Positions 37,425 through 50,618 of a stretch of 64,000 nt of DNA are shown here, piece after piece; the first letter of the stretch is position 1, and every line of letters begins with the position of its first letter. The DNA is from Megaustenia siamemsis (taxonomy: Eukaryota; Mollusca; Gastropoda; Stylommatophora; Ariophantidae): NCBI GenBank assembly GCA_032433765.1, contig JAVIAB010000159.1, positions 54,016,972-54,080,971 of the forward strand, given 5' to 3'. Below the pieces are notes generated by a model. That model saw only the letters and a program-made list of their open reading frames with translations, had not been told where the DNA came from and ran no database searches. A program made the translations under genes and the position numbers.

Positions 37425-38697
37425 TATATATACACAATGTGACGAACATATTACTAAGAATCATGATGAGACGTGTAAGGAACAAAATAAAACTAGAAAT
37501 AAGTGAGGAACAATGTGTATTTGTTATAGAAAAGTCACCAATGTTTGCAATATATATCTTAAGAGCATTGATAGAAAGAGCTATAGCGGTAAAGAAAGAT
37601 CTATATATGTACCTTATAGACTTCGCAAAAGTATTTGAAGTATTTGAAGTGAAGCATGTGGAAATAATCAATATGCTAGAGAAAGTAAACATTGATGACA
37701 ATGATCTACGAATCATTGAAAAAAAACATGTACTGGCAACAAACAGCAGTTATACGAATTAGTAACGAAACAGAACAGTTCTGATTTATAAAACAAGGAG
37801 TCAGACAATGCTGTGTTCTGTCGCCGGATTTGTTTTCACTTTACAGCGAACATATTATGAGATCAATAATAGACAAAAAAGGAATTGAAGTCAACGGTCC
37901 CAAGATAAATAATTCGCGAAATGCGGATGACAGTCTTAAGAGAAGAGACAGAGAGTGTACTACAAGAAAATGATAGACATAACATTGAAATAAAGCAACA
38001 AAAAAGTCTCATTCTGAATAGTAAGAAAACAGAAGTAATGGTCATATCGAAGCACCAATTATCATCATCATGCAGCATAAAAATAAACGGAACAAATCTT
38101 AAACAAGGGCAACGCGTCAACTACAGGAGCACTATGATAACATCACATGAAGGATACACCACAGATATAAAAAAAAACATAATACCTCTGGCCACAATTG
38201 CATTTCAGAAAATTAAAAATATCTTGTGCAACAAATAGATGTCAATAGAAGTGAAAAAGAGAGTTCATCGGTTTTATATAGAACTAATTCTGACATTTGG
38301 AAGTGAATCATGGACAGTAGACAAACAAATGTAAGATGATTAGAGGCCACATGGATATGATTTCTCAGACGTATGTTGAAAGCTCTATGGACAACAAAAA
38401 AGACCAATGAGGAAATTCTCAAAGAGGCCAATCCATAAAGGGATCTCCCAAATAAACATCAGAAAGAAACAATTAAACATCATGACAAGAGAACAGTTGG
38501 ATTACTTGATTTCAACTGGTAAAGTACAAGGAAAGAGAGATCGCGGATGACAAAGAGAGAGAAAAATATTGGATAACGGGGTTTCAAGGTAAGGAAAACA
38601 ATTAACAACGGAATTGATTCGCTGCACTGTAGATAAAAGAATGTTAGAAGGACATGAATGCCTACGCCAAACGGTATGGTACATGATGATGATGATA
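37425..38697 (+). pseudogene. RTE-2-like LINE, 3' half, decayed
   Basis: RT blocks in order: IMMRRVRNKIKLEISEEQC, an altered motif A (LIDFAKVFE), VRQCCVLSPDLFSLYSE (motif B), a damaged motif C (NADDS), LTFGSESWTVDKQ, GKVQGKRDRG, and a tail ending in (GAT)n at 38684-38697. It matches the host LINE of the nested insertions at 30.8-32.1 kb and 58.3-61.2 kb. The flanks at about 37375-37430 and 38765-38820 are similar to each other (GTTTGTTT, AATTTCATGTAATT). Confidence 0.75.
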
Positions 38698-38899
38698 TAC
38701 ACCATTTGGGGCTTTACCAATTTGTTGTTAACCAAAGTCAACAGTTTCAGGTTAAAATATCGATGTTTGTTTCCGTGAATAATTTCATGTAATTTTCTAA
38801 TATCTTCTCTATATGTATGCCATTTATGGGTCACCAATTGTTTGTTCATCTAAAGCTACATCTTCAGCATATATTGATTTATCTAGGCTTTTATTGCAT

Positions 38900-39830
38900 G
38901 TTACAAATGTTTTAGAATGTGTTTATTGGTGTATTTTCTTCAATAGAAAACATGTTTTAAAACGTGTTTATTGGTGCATTTTCTTCAATAGAAAACATGT
39001 TTTAAAACGTGTTTCTTTGTGTATTTTCTTAATAGAAAACATGTTTTAAAACGTGTTTCTTGGTGTATTTTCTTTTGAAGAAATATTTAAAATATGTTTA
39101 TGTGTGTATTTTCTCCAAAAGAAAAAAAATTAAAATGTGTTTATTGGTGTATTTTTTTAAAATGAGAAAATGTTTTAAAACGTGTTTATTGGCCCATTTT
39201 CTTCTTTAGAAAAAAGAAGTTTAAATATGTTTATTGGTGTATTTTCTTCAAATAGAAAAAAATGTTTCGTGAAACGTGTTTGCTAGTGTATTTTCTTCAT
39301 GAGAAAAAGTGTTTTAAAATGTGTTAATATGTTTATTTTCTTCAATATAAAAAAAATGTTTTAAAATGTATTTATATGTGTATGTGTATTTTCTTCAGTA
39401 GAAACCATGTTTTAAAATGTGTTTATTTTTGTAATTTCTTCAAAAGAAATATGTTTTAAATTGTTTTTATTATTGTATTTTTCTCAAAAGAAAAATTGTT
39501 TTAAAATGTGTTTATTGCTGTTTTTCTTCAACAGACAAAAATAATTTAAAATATGTGTTGGTAATTTTCTTCATTAGAAAAAAATGTTTTAAAATGTTTT
39601 AATTGGGTGTATTTTCTTCAGTATAAGCAATGTTTAGATGTGTTTATTGGTGTATTTTCTTCAATGAAAAAATGTTTTAAAATGTATTTATTTGTATATT
39701 TTCTTCAACAGAAAAAAATGTTTTAAATTGTATTTATATGTTTTTTTCTTTATCACAATAAAATGTTTTTAAACTTTATTATGTATATTTCTTGTTCATT
39801 AGAAAAACATGTTTTAAAAACGTATCGAAA
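38900..39830. repeat. Degenerate ~52-bp minisatellite
   Basis: About 18 imperfect units with the core ATGTTTTAAAACGTGTTTAT followed by TGGTGTATTTTCTTCAATAG. Divergence between units is high, so the array is old. Confidence 0.85.
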
Positions 39831-39942
39831 ATAGCCGCTAATATGGCCGTCAGCAATGTTTATGTATATTGTATGTGTCAATCGTATTACAATTTTACTT
39901 ACATTAACATTACAATTTAACTGTGTAATAACCATATATTGA

Positions 39943-40230
39943 GTGCAGTGTGTGCTATACAGTACCATATATCACATACTGTACTCAATGAATGGTTTGA
40001 AGAGTTTTACATTAGCGGATGCTGTGGATATATTTATTTATGAAAGAGCGGAGAGGTTGGCTAGCTGCACTATCGTTGAGTACGGTCAACCAATGGATAG
40101 GGTGGACATCATCAATGCTCTCAGAGATGTAGGAAGTGCTCAAGACTTCGACAACCATGAGTCCACGTCACTCTTTCGAATAAAAGAGGTGGTTGTTAAG
40201 ATGGGCACAGCCAGAAACCAGGAAACTTAG
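39943..40230 (+). other. Uncharacterised open frame, possible element remnant
   Basis: A 95-codon frame contains LADAVDIFIYERAERLASC and DRVDIINALRDVGSAQDF, which look more protein-like than surrounding sequence. The adjacent frame continues to a short ATGATGATG stretch near 40342, like a LINE tail. I do not recognise the family. It is more likely a transposon relic than a gene. Confidence 0.25.
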
Positions 40231-40797
40231 TGGGCGTGTAAGAAGACTTATCAATCAACACAGAACTGGAGTCGTCAGTCGCTGGACACTGCGGGACTTG
40301 CTGAGGAGGGGATCTGAGTACCTATGGACATGCTCGGAGTGTAATGATGATGACCAGCAAATAAATCAATACAATTGCTGATGTAGACATTACCCGGCAC
40401 AGAATAACGATACCCTTATGTTAACAAACTGATACATTGTGATACTTCTGTCAAATCAACATCACTGTAGCATAAGTCGTTTTGTTTTGTAATGAGAATA
40501 ATCTTCGTTACTGAATTTTACATCGAATGGTAAAATTGAGAATCTTCAGCTCCAAATATATTAAGTCAAGACACTGTCGTCTTCATGTGGTTTTACTGAC
40601 TCACATTACTCACATTATTTAGATTACCAGAAGAAGAATGTATGATTCAAATTCTGTTTATTCAGAGTCTGAGAGTGGCACAATAGTGGAGTAGACAAGT
40701 TGATCATTTTTGTAGAGTCGGAGAGAAAAAGTAGTTTCTAGAGAAATCGACGAGAAAAAGGAGATTTGAGAAGCTTGTTGGTTGTTATCAGTGATAT

Positions 40798-41745
40798 TGA
40801 AGATATTTCTGTACAGCCTTTTCAATATTGGAGATATTTCTGGACAGTGGTTCAATATTTGAGATATTTCTGGACAGTGGTTAAATATTTGAGATATTTC
40901 TGTACAGCCTTTTCAATATTTGAGATATTTCTGGACAGTGGTTCAATATTTGAGATATTTCTGTACAGCCTTTTCAATATTTGAGATATTTCTGGACAGT
41001 GGTTCAATATTTGAGATATTTCTGTACAGCCTTTTCAATATTTGAGATATTTCTGGACAGTGGTTCAATATTTGAGATATTTCTGTACAGCCTTTTCAAT
41101 ATTTGAGATATTTCTGGACAGTGGTTCAATATTTGAGATATTTCTGTACAGCCTTTTCAATATTTGAGATATTTCTGGACAGTGGTTCAATATTTGAGAT
41201 ATTTCTGTACAGCCTTTTCAATATTTGAGATATTTCTGGACAGTGGTTCAATATTTGAGATATTTCTGTACAGCCTTTTCAATATTTGAGATATTTCTGG
41301 ACAGTGGTTCAATATTTGAGATATTTCTGTACAGCCTTTTCAATATTTGAGATATTTCTGGACAGTGGTTCAATATTTGAGATATTTCTGTACAGCCTTT
41401 TCAATATTTGAGATATTTCTGGACAGTGGTTCAATATTTGAGATATTTCTGTACAGCCTTTTCAATATTTTAGATATTTCTGGACAGTGGTTCAATATTT
41501 GAGATATTTCTGTACAGCCTTTTCAATATTTGAGATATTTCTGTACAGCCTTTTCAATATTTGAGATATTTCTGGACAGTGGTTCAATATTTGAGATATT
41601 TCTGGACAGTGGTTCAATATTGGAGATATTTCTGGACAGTGGTTCAATATTTGAGATATTTCTGGACAGTGGTTCAATATTGGAGATATTTATGGACAGT
41701 GGTTCAATATTGGATGTATTTCTGGACAAGGTTCAATATCTGAGG
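40798..41745. repeat. 61-bp higher-order tandem repeat (30+31 bp subunits)
   Basis: Two subunits share TTCAATATTTGAGATATTTC. Type A adds TACAGCCTT (31 bp) and type B adds GACAGTGG (30 bp). From about 40880 to 41520 they alternate strictly as A-B dimers. The right end (41560-41740) is B-only. Uniformity is highest in the dimeric core. Confidence 0.93.
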
Positions 41746-42084
41746 CAGTGTAGAATTTTATAGGCAGACATAAAAAAAAAATATGGTTTTAATTATTTTG
41801 TAGTAATTGCAGTTTTTTAATAACTTAATTCGTCACTATTGCTAATTGTTGTAAATGTATTTTTCACGATACGTTCAAATGTTTGATGTTGTAAATTCGT
41901 TTATTATCAATAAAAACAGCAAAACATAATCTCGTCTTTGCTTTAATAAATATGGTGGTGAAAGAGGACAAGTGTGCAATCTCTTTTTGTGCGAACTGAT
42001 AATGTTGTAGAATCTATGTCAGGTTGTTCATCCATTTGTCCTTTTGGTCTTACCTATATCTCGGTCTTCCTTCATGGGTACGGT

Positions 42085-42515
42085 TATGACTAGTCGAAGA
42101 CCCCGGTATTACTACAAACGAATTAAAATTCATAATTGTTCAACTGCCCGTGCCAGTGAAATCATCCGAATTAAAACTCATCTAATTGAATGATCCAAAC
42201 AAAGAAAAGCAGCTGCAATCTCCATCATAGTAGCTAAAGGACACGTCAAACGACACAAGGCCTAGAGGAATCAAAGTGAAAGCAGCTGAACTCTGGGTCA
42301 TACGATTTCCTTATTCATCGTAACAATCGGAATATCGAAACACGATCCGGATGAAAAACAAACACAGCCCACAGTGTGCACAGAACACTAAACTCAGTAG
42401 TTCCGACAGGAAGCCGGACTTTGAATATGAGGAAAATTCAACAGGGACCACTTTTCGGACTGATCTTCAACGGTTCCTGCCACCTATCCGCCATATTGAT
42501 CGGAAGTTCTCTCCC
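42085..42515 (+). repeat. Dispersed ~400-bp repeat, full copy
   Basis: The most complete copy: AGTCGAAGACCCCGGTATTA at the left, CAACTGCCCGTGCCAGTG, AAATCATCCGAATTAA, CATCGTAACAATCGGAATAT, CACAGTGTGCACAGA, and CCACCTATCCGCCATATTGA at the right. No shared coding frame and no clear terminal inverted repeat were seen. Confidence 0.75.
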
Positions 42516-43876
42516 TTTTCTTGTATATTTACCTAACGTTCTATTGTCATATTCTGAGACGAGTTGCGAATATAAACTTTGTTGCTTTGTTTGTTCAACA
42601 ATATCATGATCGTCTTTGTTGTTTCTTGTTTCATGCATTCGTTCGATGCCACTTTTTAGTGTATACTTTAGTCTGATGTTCGGGTTAATTTATACAATGA
42701 ATTATATGTCATCTATATAACGAGAGTTGTTGATATATAGTCTACTATAACATATTTTCTGTTGTTGAAAGTGAGAACATATGATGCTTTGACCAGTTTG
42801 AAATAAACGTGTGTACAAGGTTGTTTTTAGGACAAGAACAATTAACACTCATGTGCTCTCACACAACGGACCAATAAAAACTAAAGGGTCAAAGTCTCAA
42901 CAGGGAATGCCGGTACCGACTTTCATTGTATTATGAGAGTGTCAGTGGCTTACTGCTAACTCGCTACACATTCCCAACTCCGTAAATTATTTATCAAGCT
43001 CTATTTCCTCATCCGCCCTTCACGTCCGTCCTCCCACTCTCCTTTAGATGACGAATTCTCCCGCTTTCAGACCTCTAATCCTGACTAAACCTCTTGCCCT
43101 TGCCTGACGTCTCCTATCTGTGCTTATCTCCTCATTCAGATGTGGAAATGTGTAAGACCGCGAGGAAGATCGCGCTGTCCCACTCACGTCCAAACACTGT
43201 ATCACAGTCCAGGTTAATTGTTATGTCACTCTCCTACGACATATTTTAAGGGACATAATATTAGATTACCTGATATTATGGAAACCGTACCTACATTCTG
43301 AGTGTAAAATTAAATGATGACAACATTACAGATAATTGAATTATGAAATATGACATGTCAGGTGTAACATAAAATTTGGCTTTCCCCTAACATTCAAACA
43401 AAAGGGAAAAAAAAGAATGTAGATACATTGTTGATTTATTGTTTTTTTTATGACTGTTAATAAAGCACTAAATGTTCTGACCACGTTTATTAGATACAAA
43501 CATTACAATAAAACAGAAACTAGGAGATCATAAATCTGTTATTTATTTTCTAAAACATATTACAGTGGAAGTAGATTAGTAAAAGCAACATAAATTAAGT
43601 TCCATGAAGTACATGTGGCACAACACTAGCAAGTCAGTGAAATTACAATTACCTAGGTCATATATCTTCCCAGAATCAACATATTATTGAAATAATGAAC
43701 AATGTCTAATAAATTTAGGACGAAAATGTATTCATTCAAAATGCAACCAAAAACCTTGTGTAATGGAAAAGTACAATGAAGACAAACTAAAAGTGTTAAA
43801 CATTAAAAAGAACTGGCTTATAAATACCATTCTTCAAAGGAAATAAAAAAAAAAACTATATCTTTTCACAAAACAT
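42516..43876. other. Region without recognised gene
   Basis: No conserved coding frame. Sequence composition is ordinary. A short stretch at 43640-43850 may be a very decayed LINE piece, but I cannot support it. Confidence 0.4.
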
Positions 43877-46490
43877 AACGGGCTGGAGAGAACAATAATA
43901 GAAGACACGGATCCTGGCTGACCTTAGGTAGACCAAGAAGAAGGTGATTTGAAGACATCAAGTAGACTTTGAAGATGACAACAGAAGTGGGAGATCTTGC
44001 TAGAGACATATATTTTATTTTCAGACGGGCTGTGACAAATGCAACATTCTACAAAGAACATACGACACACGATAATGATGCATTTCTGCTGTTACCGATG
44101 TTCGTTCGAAATCGATGGTAACTCGCGCTCATGTTTCTAGAAACATTATCTCTCACATCGTCACTACAAAAACACAATTTATCAAGAGCCATGCTAACCA
44201 TATCTTCTTTTGTTGATATTTTATTGTCGATTGTGTTGATATCAAATATTAAATGTTGTCATTGTACATATCTACATCAGCATGGATCAAATACAACAGC
44301 TTGATGTTAATAATTAACAACAGTCATTTCATCTCGCCGTTTGTTTACAACAATTAAAATCAGACCCGCCCATATTAAATCAATATACCAGGGTGTGTTG
44401 TAAGGCAAGCCAGTTGGGAGACAATATATTCACGTATCGATTCATTAACGAAACAGAAGAAGAAAAGAGAAATAACAGCCTAGCTGTCCCTTATATTATG
44501 AATGACACAAACCAAAAAATAAAGTTATGATTCCAACACCAGACAAATAAGAAAGGAAAAGAAATTAGATACAAACAAATAAAGGAGCGAAGAAGAACAT
44601 ATAATAACATATAATAACAAAATAGAAATTGAAAGATCAAGAATCAAGGAAAACCCTAGAAGAAGTACCCGGGTAATTAACAAAAAAATCATCAATGAAT
44701 TAAATACGGCAGAAGAAGGATGGAAACATTTTAAAGAAAACAATAAGGAACATTGGAATAACATTATATGGAACAAAGCTGAGGAAAAAAGAAGAGAAGA
44801 AGAGTACCCCATGGTGCAACGACATAATCAGATCAGCAGTTCAGAAAAGAGAAAACTATTTAAAGATTGGAGGAAGAAAAAGATCCAAGAATAATATGAA
44901 AATTATGCATTAATCCGGATAAGTTAAAAGTTAAAAATTTGAGCACATACGCTAAACGAATCACCTGGACATAATTTGGATACAAGATGAGCATGGACCT
45001 CAAGTCAACCACAAGAGAATTCTACAAACCAGTAAAAGCAACAAGTGCAAGAAACGATAACCACTGAGCTTATACATTACAAAAGCTGGACAGCCAATAT
45101 CGAATAACCTACATATGTAACATAGATGGAAAGTATATTTCGAAGACATAATGGACAACTACCAATGAAACAACATAAACCACACAAAAATGCGGTCTGG
45201 AAAGAACAATATTAGAGGTCACGGTTATTGGGTGAACTTTGGTAGACCAAGGAGAATGTCGTTTGAAGACATCAAGGAGACTTTGAAGATGACAACCTAA
45301 TTTGGAGATCTTTCTAGAGAGAAAGATTTTTTTTTTCAGACGGGCTGTAGCAAATGCAACGTTCTGCAAAGAACATACAACACACGATGATGATGGTGAC
45401 AGTAGAAGTTCTTCTGTTACCGATGTTCGTTCGCAATCGATGGTAACTCGCTCTCATGTTTCAGGAAACATTATCTCTTCCATCGTCACATTAAAAACAT
45501 ATTTAATCAAAAAGCCATGCTAACCATATTTTCATTTGTTGATATTTATTGCCGTTTGTTTTGATATTAAATATTACATGTTTTCATTGTTCATATCTAC
45601 ATCAGCATGGATCAAATACAACAGCTTGATATGAATAATTAATACAAGTCATTTCATCTCGTCATTTGTTGGTAACAATTATAATCATACGCGTCCATAT
45701 TAAATCGATATACCGGGGTGTGTTGTGAGGCAAGCCAGTTGGAAGACAATATATTCACTTATTGATTCGTTAATGAAACAGAAGAAGAAAAGAGAAGTCA
45801 ACAGTTGTCCTTATATTACGGATGACACACATCACAAAATGGTTATAATTCCACCAGATAGAAAAAAAGAAAAGATAATGATACATAAACAAACAAAAGA
45901 ATTAACCAGAACAGATAACACCAATAAAGCAATTGAAAGATCAAGACTCAAATAGACACCTTTATAACTTACAAATAAAATGTTCGATAATGAAGTAAGC
46001 ACGGTATAGGAAGAATGGAAGCAGCTTTTAAGAAAACAATAACCAACCTCGCAACAAAAATAAGTGGAACAAAACTAAGGACAAAAGAAGAGAAAAATCC
46101 GTTCCGTGGTGGATCGATACAATCAGAGATATAGTTAAATAAAAGTATAGCCTGTATAAAGAGTGGAGGGAGAAGAAAAGCCAAGAAGAATATTTAAAAT
46201 TTAAAATATGTCTTATTCCAGCAAATCAAGTTTTAATTTGTGATCAAAGACCATTAGCAAAATACCTGGACAGAATTTGGACAATAAATGGGCAGGGACT
46301 TCAAGACAGCCACAAGGGACTTCTACAAAGCAGTAAAAGCAACAAGAGCGAGACTGAGTCCATAAATAGCAAATATGGATACCCAGTATCAAATAACCAA
46401 TATAAGAATAGTTGAAGACCTGTTGAACGTGAAACAAACTATCAATAACACAGCACAAACCTCACAGGGAATGCACACAAACTGAACTCG
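43877..46490 (+). repeat. 1.31-kb tandem duplication of LINE family C sequence
   Basis: Unit 1 is 43877-45186 and unit 2 is 45187-46490. Each starts with a LINE C-terminus (GRPRR, FEDIK, RRAVTNATFYKEHTTHD in unit 1), continues through a 3' flank (CCGATGTTCGTTCG, ATCAGCATGGATCAAATACA), then a 5' part with the endonuclease-RT linker also found at 1-790 (GACAATATATTCA, then QASWKTIYSLID in unit 2). The frames are full of stops. Confidence 0.8.
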
Positions 46491-46985
46491 AAATTATATA
46501 AGAGGAAACCGAGGAAGTTATTAAGAAATAATCAGCCAGAAATAGAACACTAGAGATTGGTAACATACCGGGAAACATAATAACTGTAACAGCTGCAGCA
46601 GGAGAAACAGGAGTTACATGGCTGCACATAATATTTAATGCAGCATGGCACAATCAGAATGCCCCAGAAAACTGACAAGAGGCAATAATTGTACTAATGT
46701 TGAAAAAAGATAGCAAGCGAGACTGCAATCAAAAAAGAGATATATCGATTCTCAGCCATGTAGGAAAGTTATACGTAAACATTATGTGAAAAAAGCCCGG
46801 GTTAATAATAGGACAACGGTTATGTCATTCTCAATATGGCTTAAAAAAAAGAGTATGTAATGACACACTTATCACTCTAAAACAGTCAACATTTGGGTTG
46901 ATGAAAAAAATATAAAAAAAAAACTAGTAAACATAACAGCAGGAGAGACTGATAGAAGAATAAAGGAACCCATGATTATATCTCC
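46490..46985 (+). pseudogene. LINE RT fragment (family C)
   Basis: The frame reads VTWLHIIFNAAWHNQNAPEN, EAIIVLMLKKDSKRDCN, ILSHVGKLYVNIM and SQYGLKKRVCNDTLITLKQS. These are the finger and palm entry motifs of LINE RTs. Multiple stops are present. A deletion joins it to a C-terminal piece near 46930. Confidence 0.7.
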
Positions 46986-47149
46986 CCTCGATTCTGAAAG
47001 GCAAATAGGAAGAAATAAAGGCATATAATAATTCGTAATTACTGAATTCATCAATTATTATTGTCCTGTTTTTACCATCAGTTCTGTTGTGTATGCAATA
47101 ATGCAGAAATTATTGCAGTCAAACGAACAATATAAAGGCACTGGACAGT

Positions 47150-47465
47150 ATTTGAGAGATAAGATCAAAAATGAAGAACTGAGAAAAAAATAGATAGCCT
47201 TCCCCCCCCCCCCCCCCCCCCCCCATAGAATTTATAAAGAAACAACAGTAACGTTTGGCCACGTTACAAGGCAGAAAGAACAAAACACAACACAACGAGC
47301 CTTGAACAAACGTGTGAGAACACCAGACCCAAAAGTCAACCACGAAAAAGATGGGTCGATGGAGTATTAGAAGCACTAGGAAACATACTAGTAGCAGAGG
47401 CGAACAGAAGAGCAAATGACCGCAAATTTTATCTCCCCTCGACGCTGAAAGGCAGATGAGGAAGG
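47150..47465 (+). pseudogene. LINE C-terminal fragment with long C-run
   Basis: Second copy of the tail at 29500-29780 (FGHVTRQKEQNT-like, RKRWVDGVLEALGN-like, LPSTLKGR). A 21-base C-run lies at 47203-47223, just upstream of the conserved part. Stops and frameshifts are present. Confidence 0.7.
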
Positions 47466-47680
47466 AAACAAGAAGAAGAAAGAATGACAGTGTTTGGTAA
47501 CGAGCGATGTCAATAATAATAACTGAGACAATATGAATAATTAAATATGGGTCAGCACGAGCCATTTGTTGCCTCTTGTTGATAATTCAATGTTCGTAAG
47601 TAAAGAGTTTATTTCAAACTTATTTGACGCTTGTCAATTGGAATTCAATCACTTTGTAAAGCGATATTTTCATTAACACA

Positions 47681-50618
47681 ATTCAGCCCTACTGGGAGAT
47701 ACTTGCATTAATAGGAAAGTACAAATATACAATTTATTTCCGGTCTGTGATCGTTACCCTATGCTATAGTCATTGAGATCGCCTTTCGTGGAAGACACTA
47801 CTGCAATAGCCAATTTTTTAGTTGGCTGCGTGGCAGTGTACCAAGCGTTCGGCTTCTCGTGGCAAGGCGCGGTGCCACTGAGTACGGGTTCGATCCCACT
47901 TCGGACCATATATTGTTCTTCGTTTTTTTCTATTGTTGTTTGTCTGTCAATTTTTCCGAGTGCTAACACATACTTCTTTGTTCTATTATTCCCTATTATC
48001 GCCTCGGAAGTTCCCCATATAATAATATTTATGTATTATTATTTGTACCCAGTATATAACCACTGGGAACTACTATTCGTGCTGTTTCGTCCAATAAATG
48101 TTTGTCTACAACACAAGTATTCAGCCCTACTGGGAGATACTTGCATTAATAGGAAAGTACAAATATACAATTTATTTCCGGTCTGTGATCGTTACCCTAT
48201 GCTATAGTCATTGAGGTCGCCTTTCGTGGAAGACACTACTGCAATAGCCAATTTTTTAGTTGGCTGCGTGGCAGTGTACCAAGCGTTCGGCTTCTCGTGG
48301 CAAGGCGCGGTGCCACTGAGTACGGGTTCGATCCCACTTCGGACCATATATTGTTCTTCGTTTTTTTCTATTGTTGTTTGTCTGTCAATTTTTCCGAGTG
48401 CTAACACATACTTCTTTGTTCTATTATTCCCTATTATCGCCTCGGAAGTTCCCCATATAATAATATTTATGTATTATTATTTGTACCCAGTATATAACCA
48501 CTGGGAACTACTATTCGTGCTGTTTCGTCCAATAAATGTTTGTCTACAACACAAGTATTCAGCCCTACTGGGAGATACTTGCATTAATAGGAAAGTACAA
48601 ATATACAATTTATTTCCGGTCTGTGATCGTTACCCTATGCTATAGTCATTGAGATCGCCTTTCGTGGAAGACACTACTGCAATAGCCAATTTTTTAGTTG
48701 GCTGCGTGGCAGTGTACCAAGCGTTCGGCTTCTCGTGGCAAGGCGCGGTGCCACTGAGTACGGGTTCGATCCCACTTCGGACCATATATTGTTCTTCGTT
48801 TTTTTCTATTGTTGTTTGTCTGTCAATTTTTCCGAGTGCTAACACATACTTCTTTGTTCTATTATTCCCTATTATCGCCTCGGAAGTTCCCCATATAATA
48901 ATATTTATGTATTATTATTTGTACCCAGTATATAACCACTGGGAACTACTATTCGTGCTGTTTCGTCCAATAAATGTTTGTCTACAACACAAGTATTCAG
49001 CCCTACTGGGAGATACTTGCATTAATAGGAAAGTACAAATATACAATTTATTTCCGGTCTGTGATCGTTACCCTATGCTATAGTCATTGAGATCGCCTTT
49101 CGTGGAAGACACTACTGCAATAGCCAATTTTTTAGTTGGCTGCGTGGCAGTGTACCAAGCGTTCGGCTTCTCGTGGCAAGGCGCGGTGCCACTGAGTACG
49201 GGTTCGATCCCACTTCGGACCATATATTGTTCTTCGTTTTTTTCTATTGTTGTTTGTCTGTCAATTTTTCCGAGTGCTAACACATACTTCTTTGTTCTAT
49301 TATTCCCTATTATCGCCTCGGAAGTTCCCCATATAATAATATTTATGTATTATTATTTGTACCCAGTATTTAACCACTGGGAACTACTATTCGTGCTGTT
49401 TCGTCCAATAAATGTTTGTCTACAACACAAGTATTCAGCCCTACTGGGAGATACTTGCATTAATAGGAAAGTACAAATATACAATTTATTTCCGGTCTGT
49501 GATCGTTACCCTATGCTATAGTCATTGAGATCGCCTTTCGTGGAAGACACTACTGCAATAGCCAATTTTTTAGTTGGCTGCGTGGCAGTGTACCAAGCGT
49601 TCGGCTTCTCGTGGCAAGGCGCGGTGCCACTGAGTACGGGTTCGATCCCACTTCGGACCATATATTGTTCTTCGTTTTTTTCTATTGTTGTTTGTCTGTC
49701 AATTTTTCCGAGTGCTAACACATACTTCTTTGTTCTATTATTCCCTATTATCGCCTCGGAAGTTCCCCATATAATAATATTTATGTATTATTATTTGTAC
49801 CCAGTATATAACCACTGGGAACTACTATTCGTGATGTTTCGTCCAATAAATGTTTGTCTACAACACAAGTATTCAGCCCTACTGGGAGATACTTGCATTA
49901 ATAGGAAAGTACAAATATACAATTTATTTCCGGTCTGTGATCGTTACCCTATGCTATAGTCATTGAGATCGCCTTTCGTGGAAGACACTACTGCAATAGC
50001 CAATTTTTTAGTTGGCTGCGTGGCAGTGTACCAAGCGTTCGGCTTCTCGTGGCAAGGCGCGGTGCCACTGAGTACGGGTTCGATCCCACTTCGGACCATA
50101 TATTGTTCTTCGTTTTTTTCTATTGTTGTTTGTCTGTCAATTTTTCCGAGTGCTAACACATACTTCTTTGTTCTATTATTCCCTATTATCGCCTCGGAAG
50201 TTCCCCATATAATAATATTTATGTATTATTATTTGTACCCAGTATATAACCACTGGGAACTACTATTCGTGCTGTTTCGTCCAATAAATGTTTGTCTACA
50301 ACACAAGTATTCAGCCCTACTGAGAGATACTTGCATTAATAGGAAAGTACAAATATACAATTTATTTCCGGTCTGTGATCGTTACCCTATGCTATAGTCA
50401 TTGAGATCGCCTTTCGTGGAAGACACTACTGCAATAGCCAATTTTTTAGTTGGCTGCGTGGCAGTGTACCAAGCGTTCGGCTTCTCGTGGCAAGGCGCGG
50501 TGCCACTGAGTACGGGTTCGATCCCACTTCGGACCATATATTGTTCTTCGTTTTTTTCTATTGTTGTTTGTCTGTCAATTTTTCCGAGTGCTAACACATA
50601 CTTCTTTGTTCTATTATT
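47681..50618 (+). repeat. 438-bp satellite containing a tRNA-derived SINE, 6.7 units
   Basis: Units start at 47681 and every 438 bp to 50309, and the last is partial. I found only four variant sites (near 48216, 49371, 49834 and 50324), so units are almost identical. Positions 47827-48050 of the first unit match a free SINE copy at 60184-60400. The unit has a B box GGTTCGATCCC (47887-47897) and an A-box-like TGGCTGCGTGG (47823-47833). The 144-codon and 71-codon frames repeated in each unit cover the SINE and are not treated as genes. Confidence 0.95.

Noticed and set aside
39943..40381. Two overlapping open frames as a small host gene
   Set aside because: No recognisable domain, no splice or paralogue support, and an ATG-repeat stretch downstream suggests an element remnant.
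47823..47910. Functional tRNA gene in each 438-bp unit
   Set aside because: A good B box and an A-box-like word are present, but the A-B spacing is long and I could not draw a full cloverleaf with a credible anticodon arm. SINE origin explains it.
47681..50618. CRISPR-like regular repeat array, here and at 4795, 40798, 53311 and 57140
   Set aside because: Units are contiguous tandem copies without unique spacers, in a eukaryotic context. No cas genes are present.
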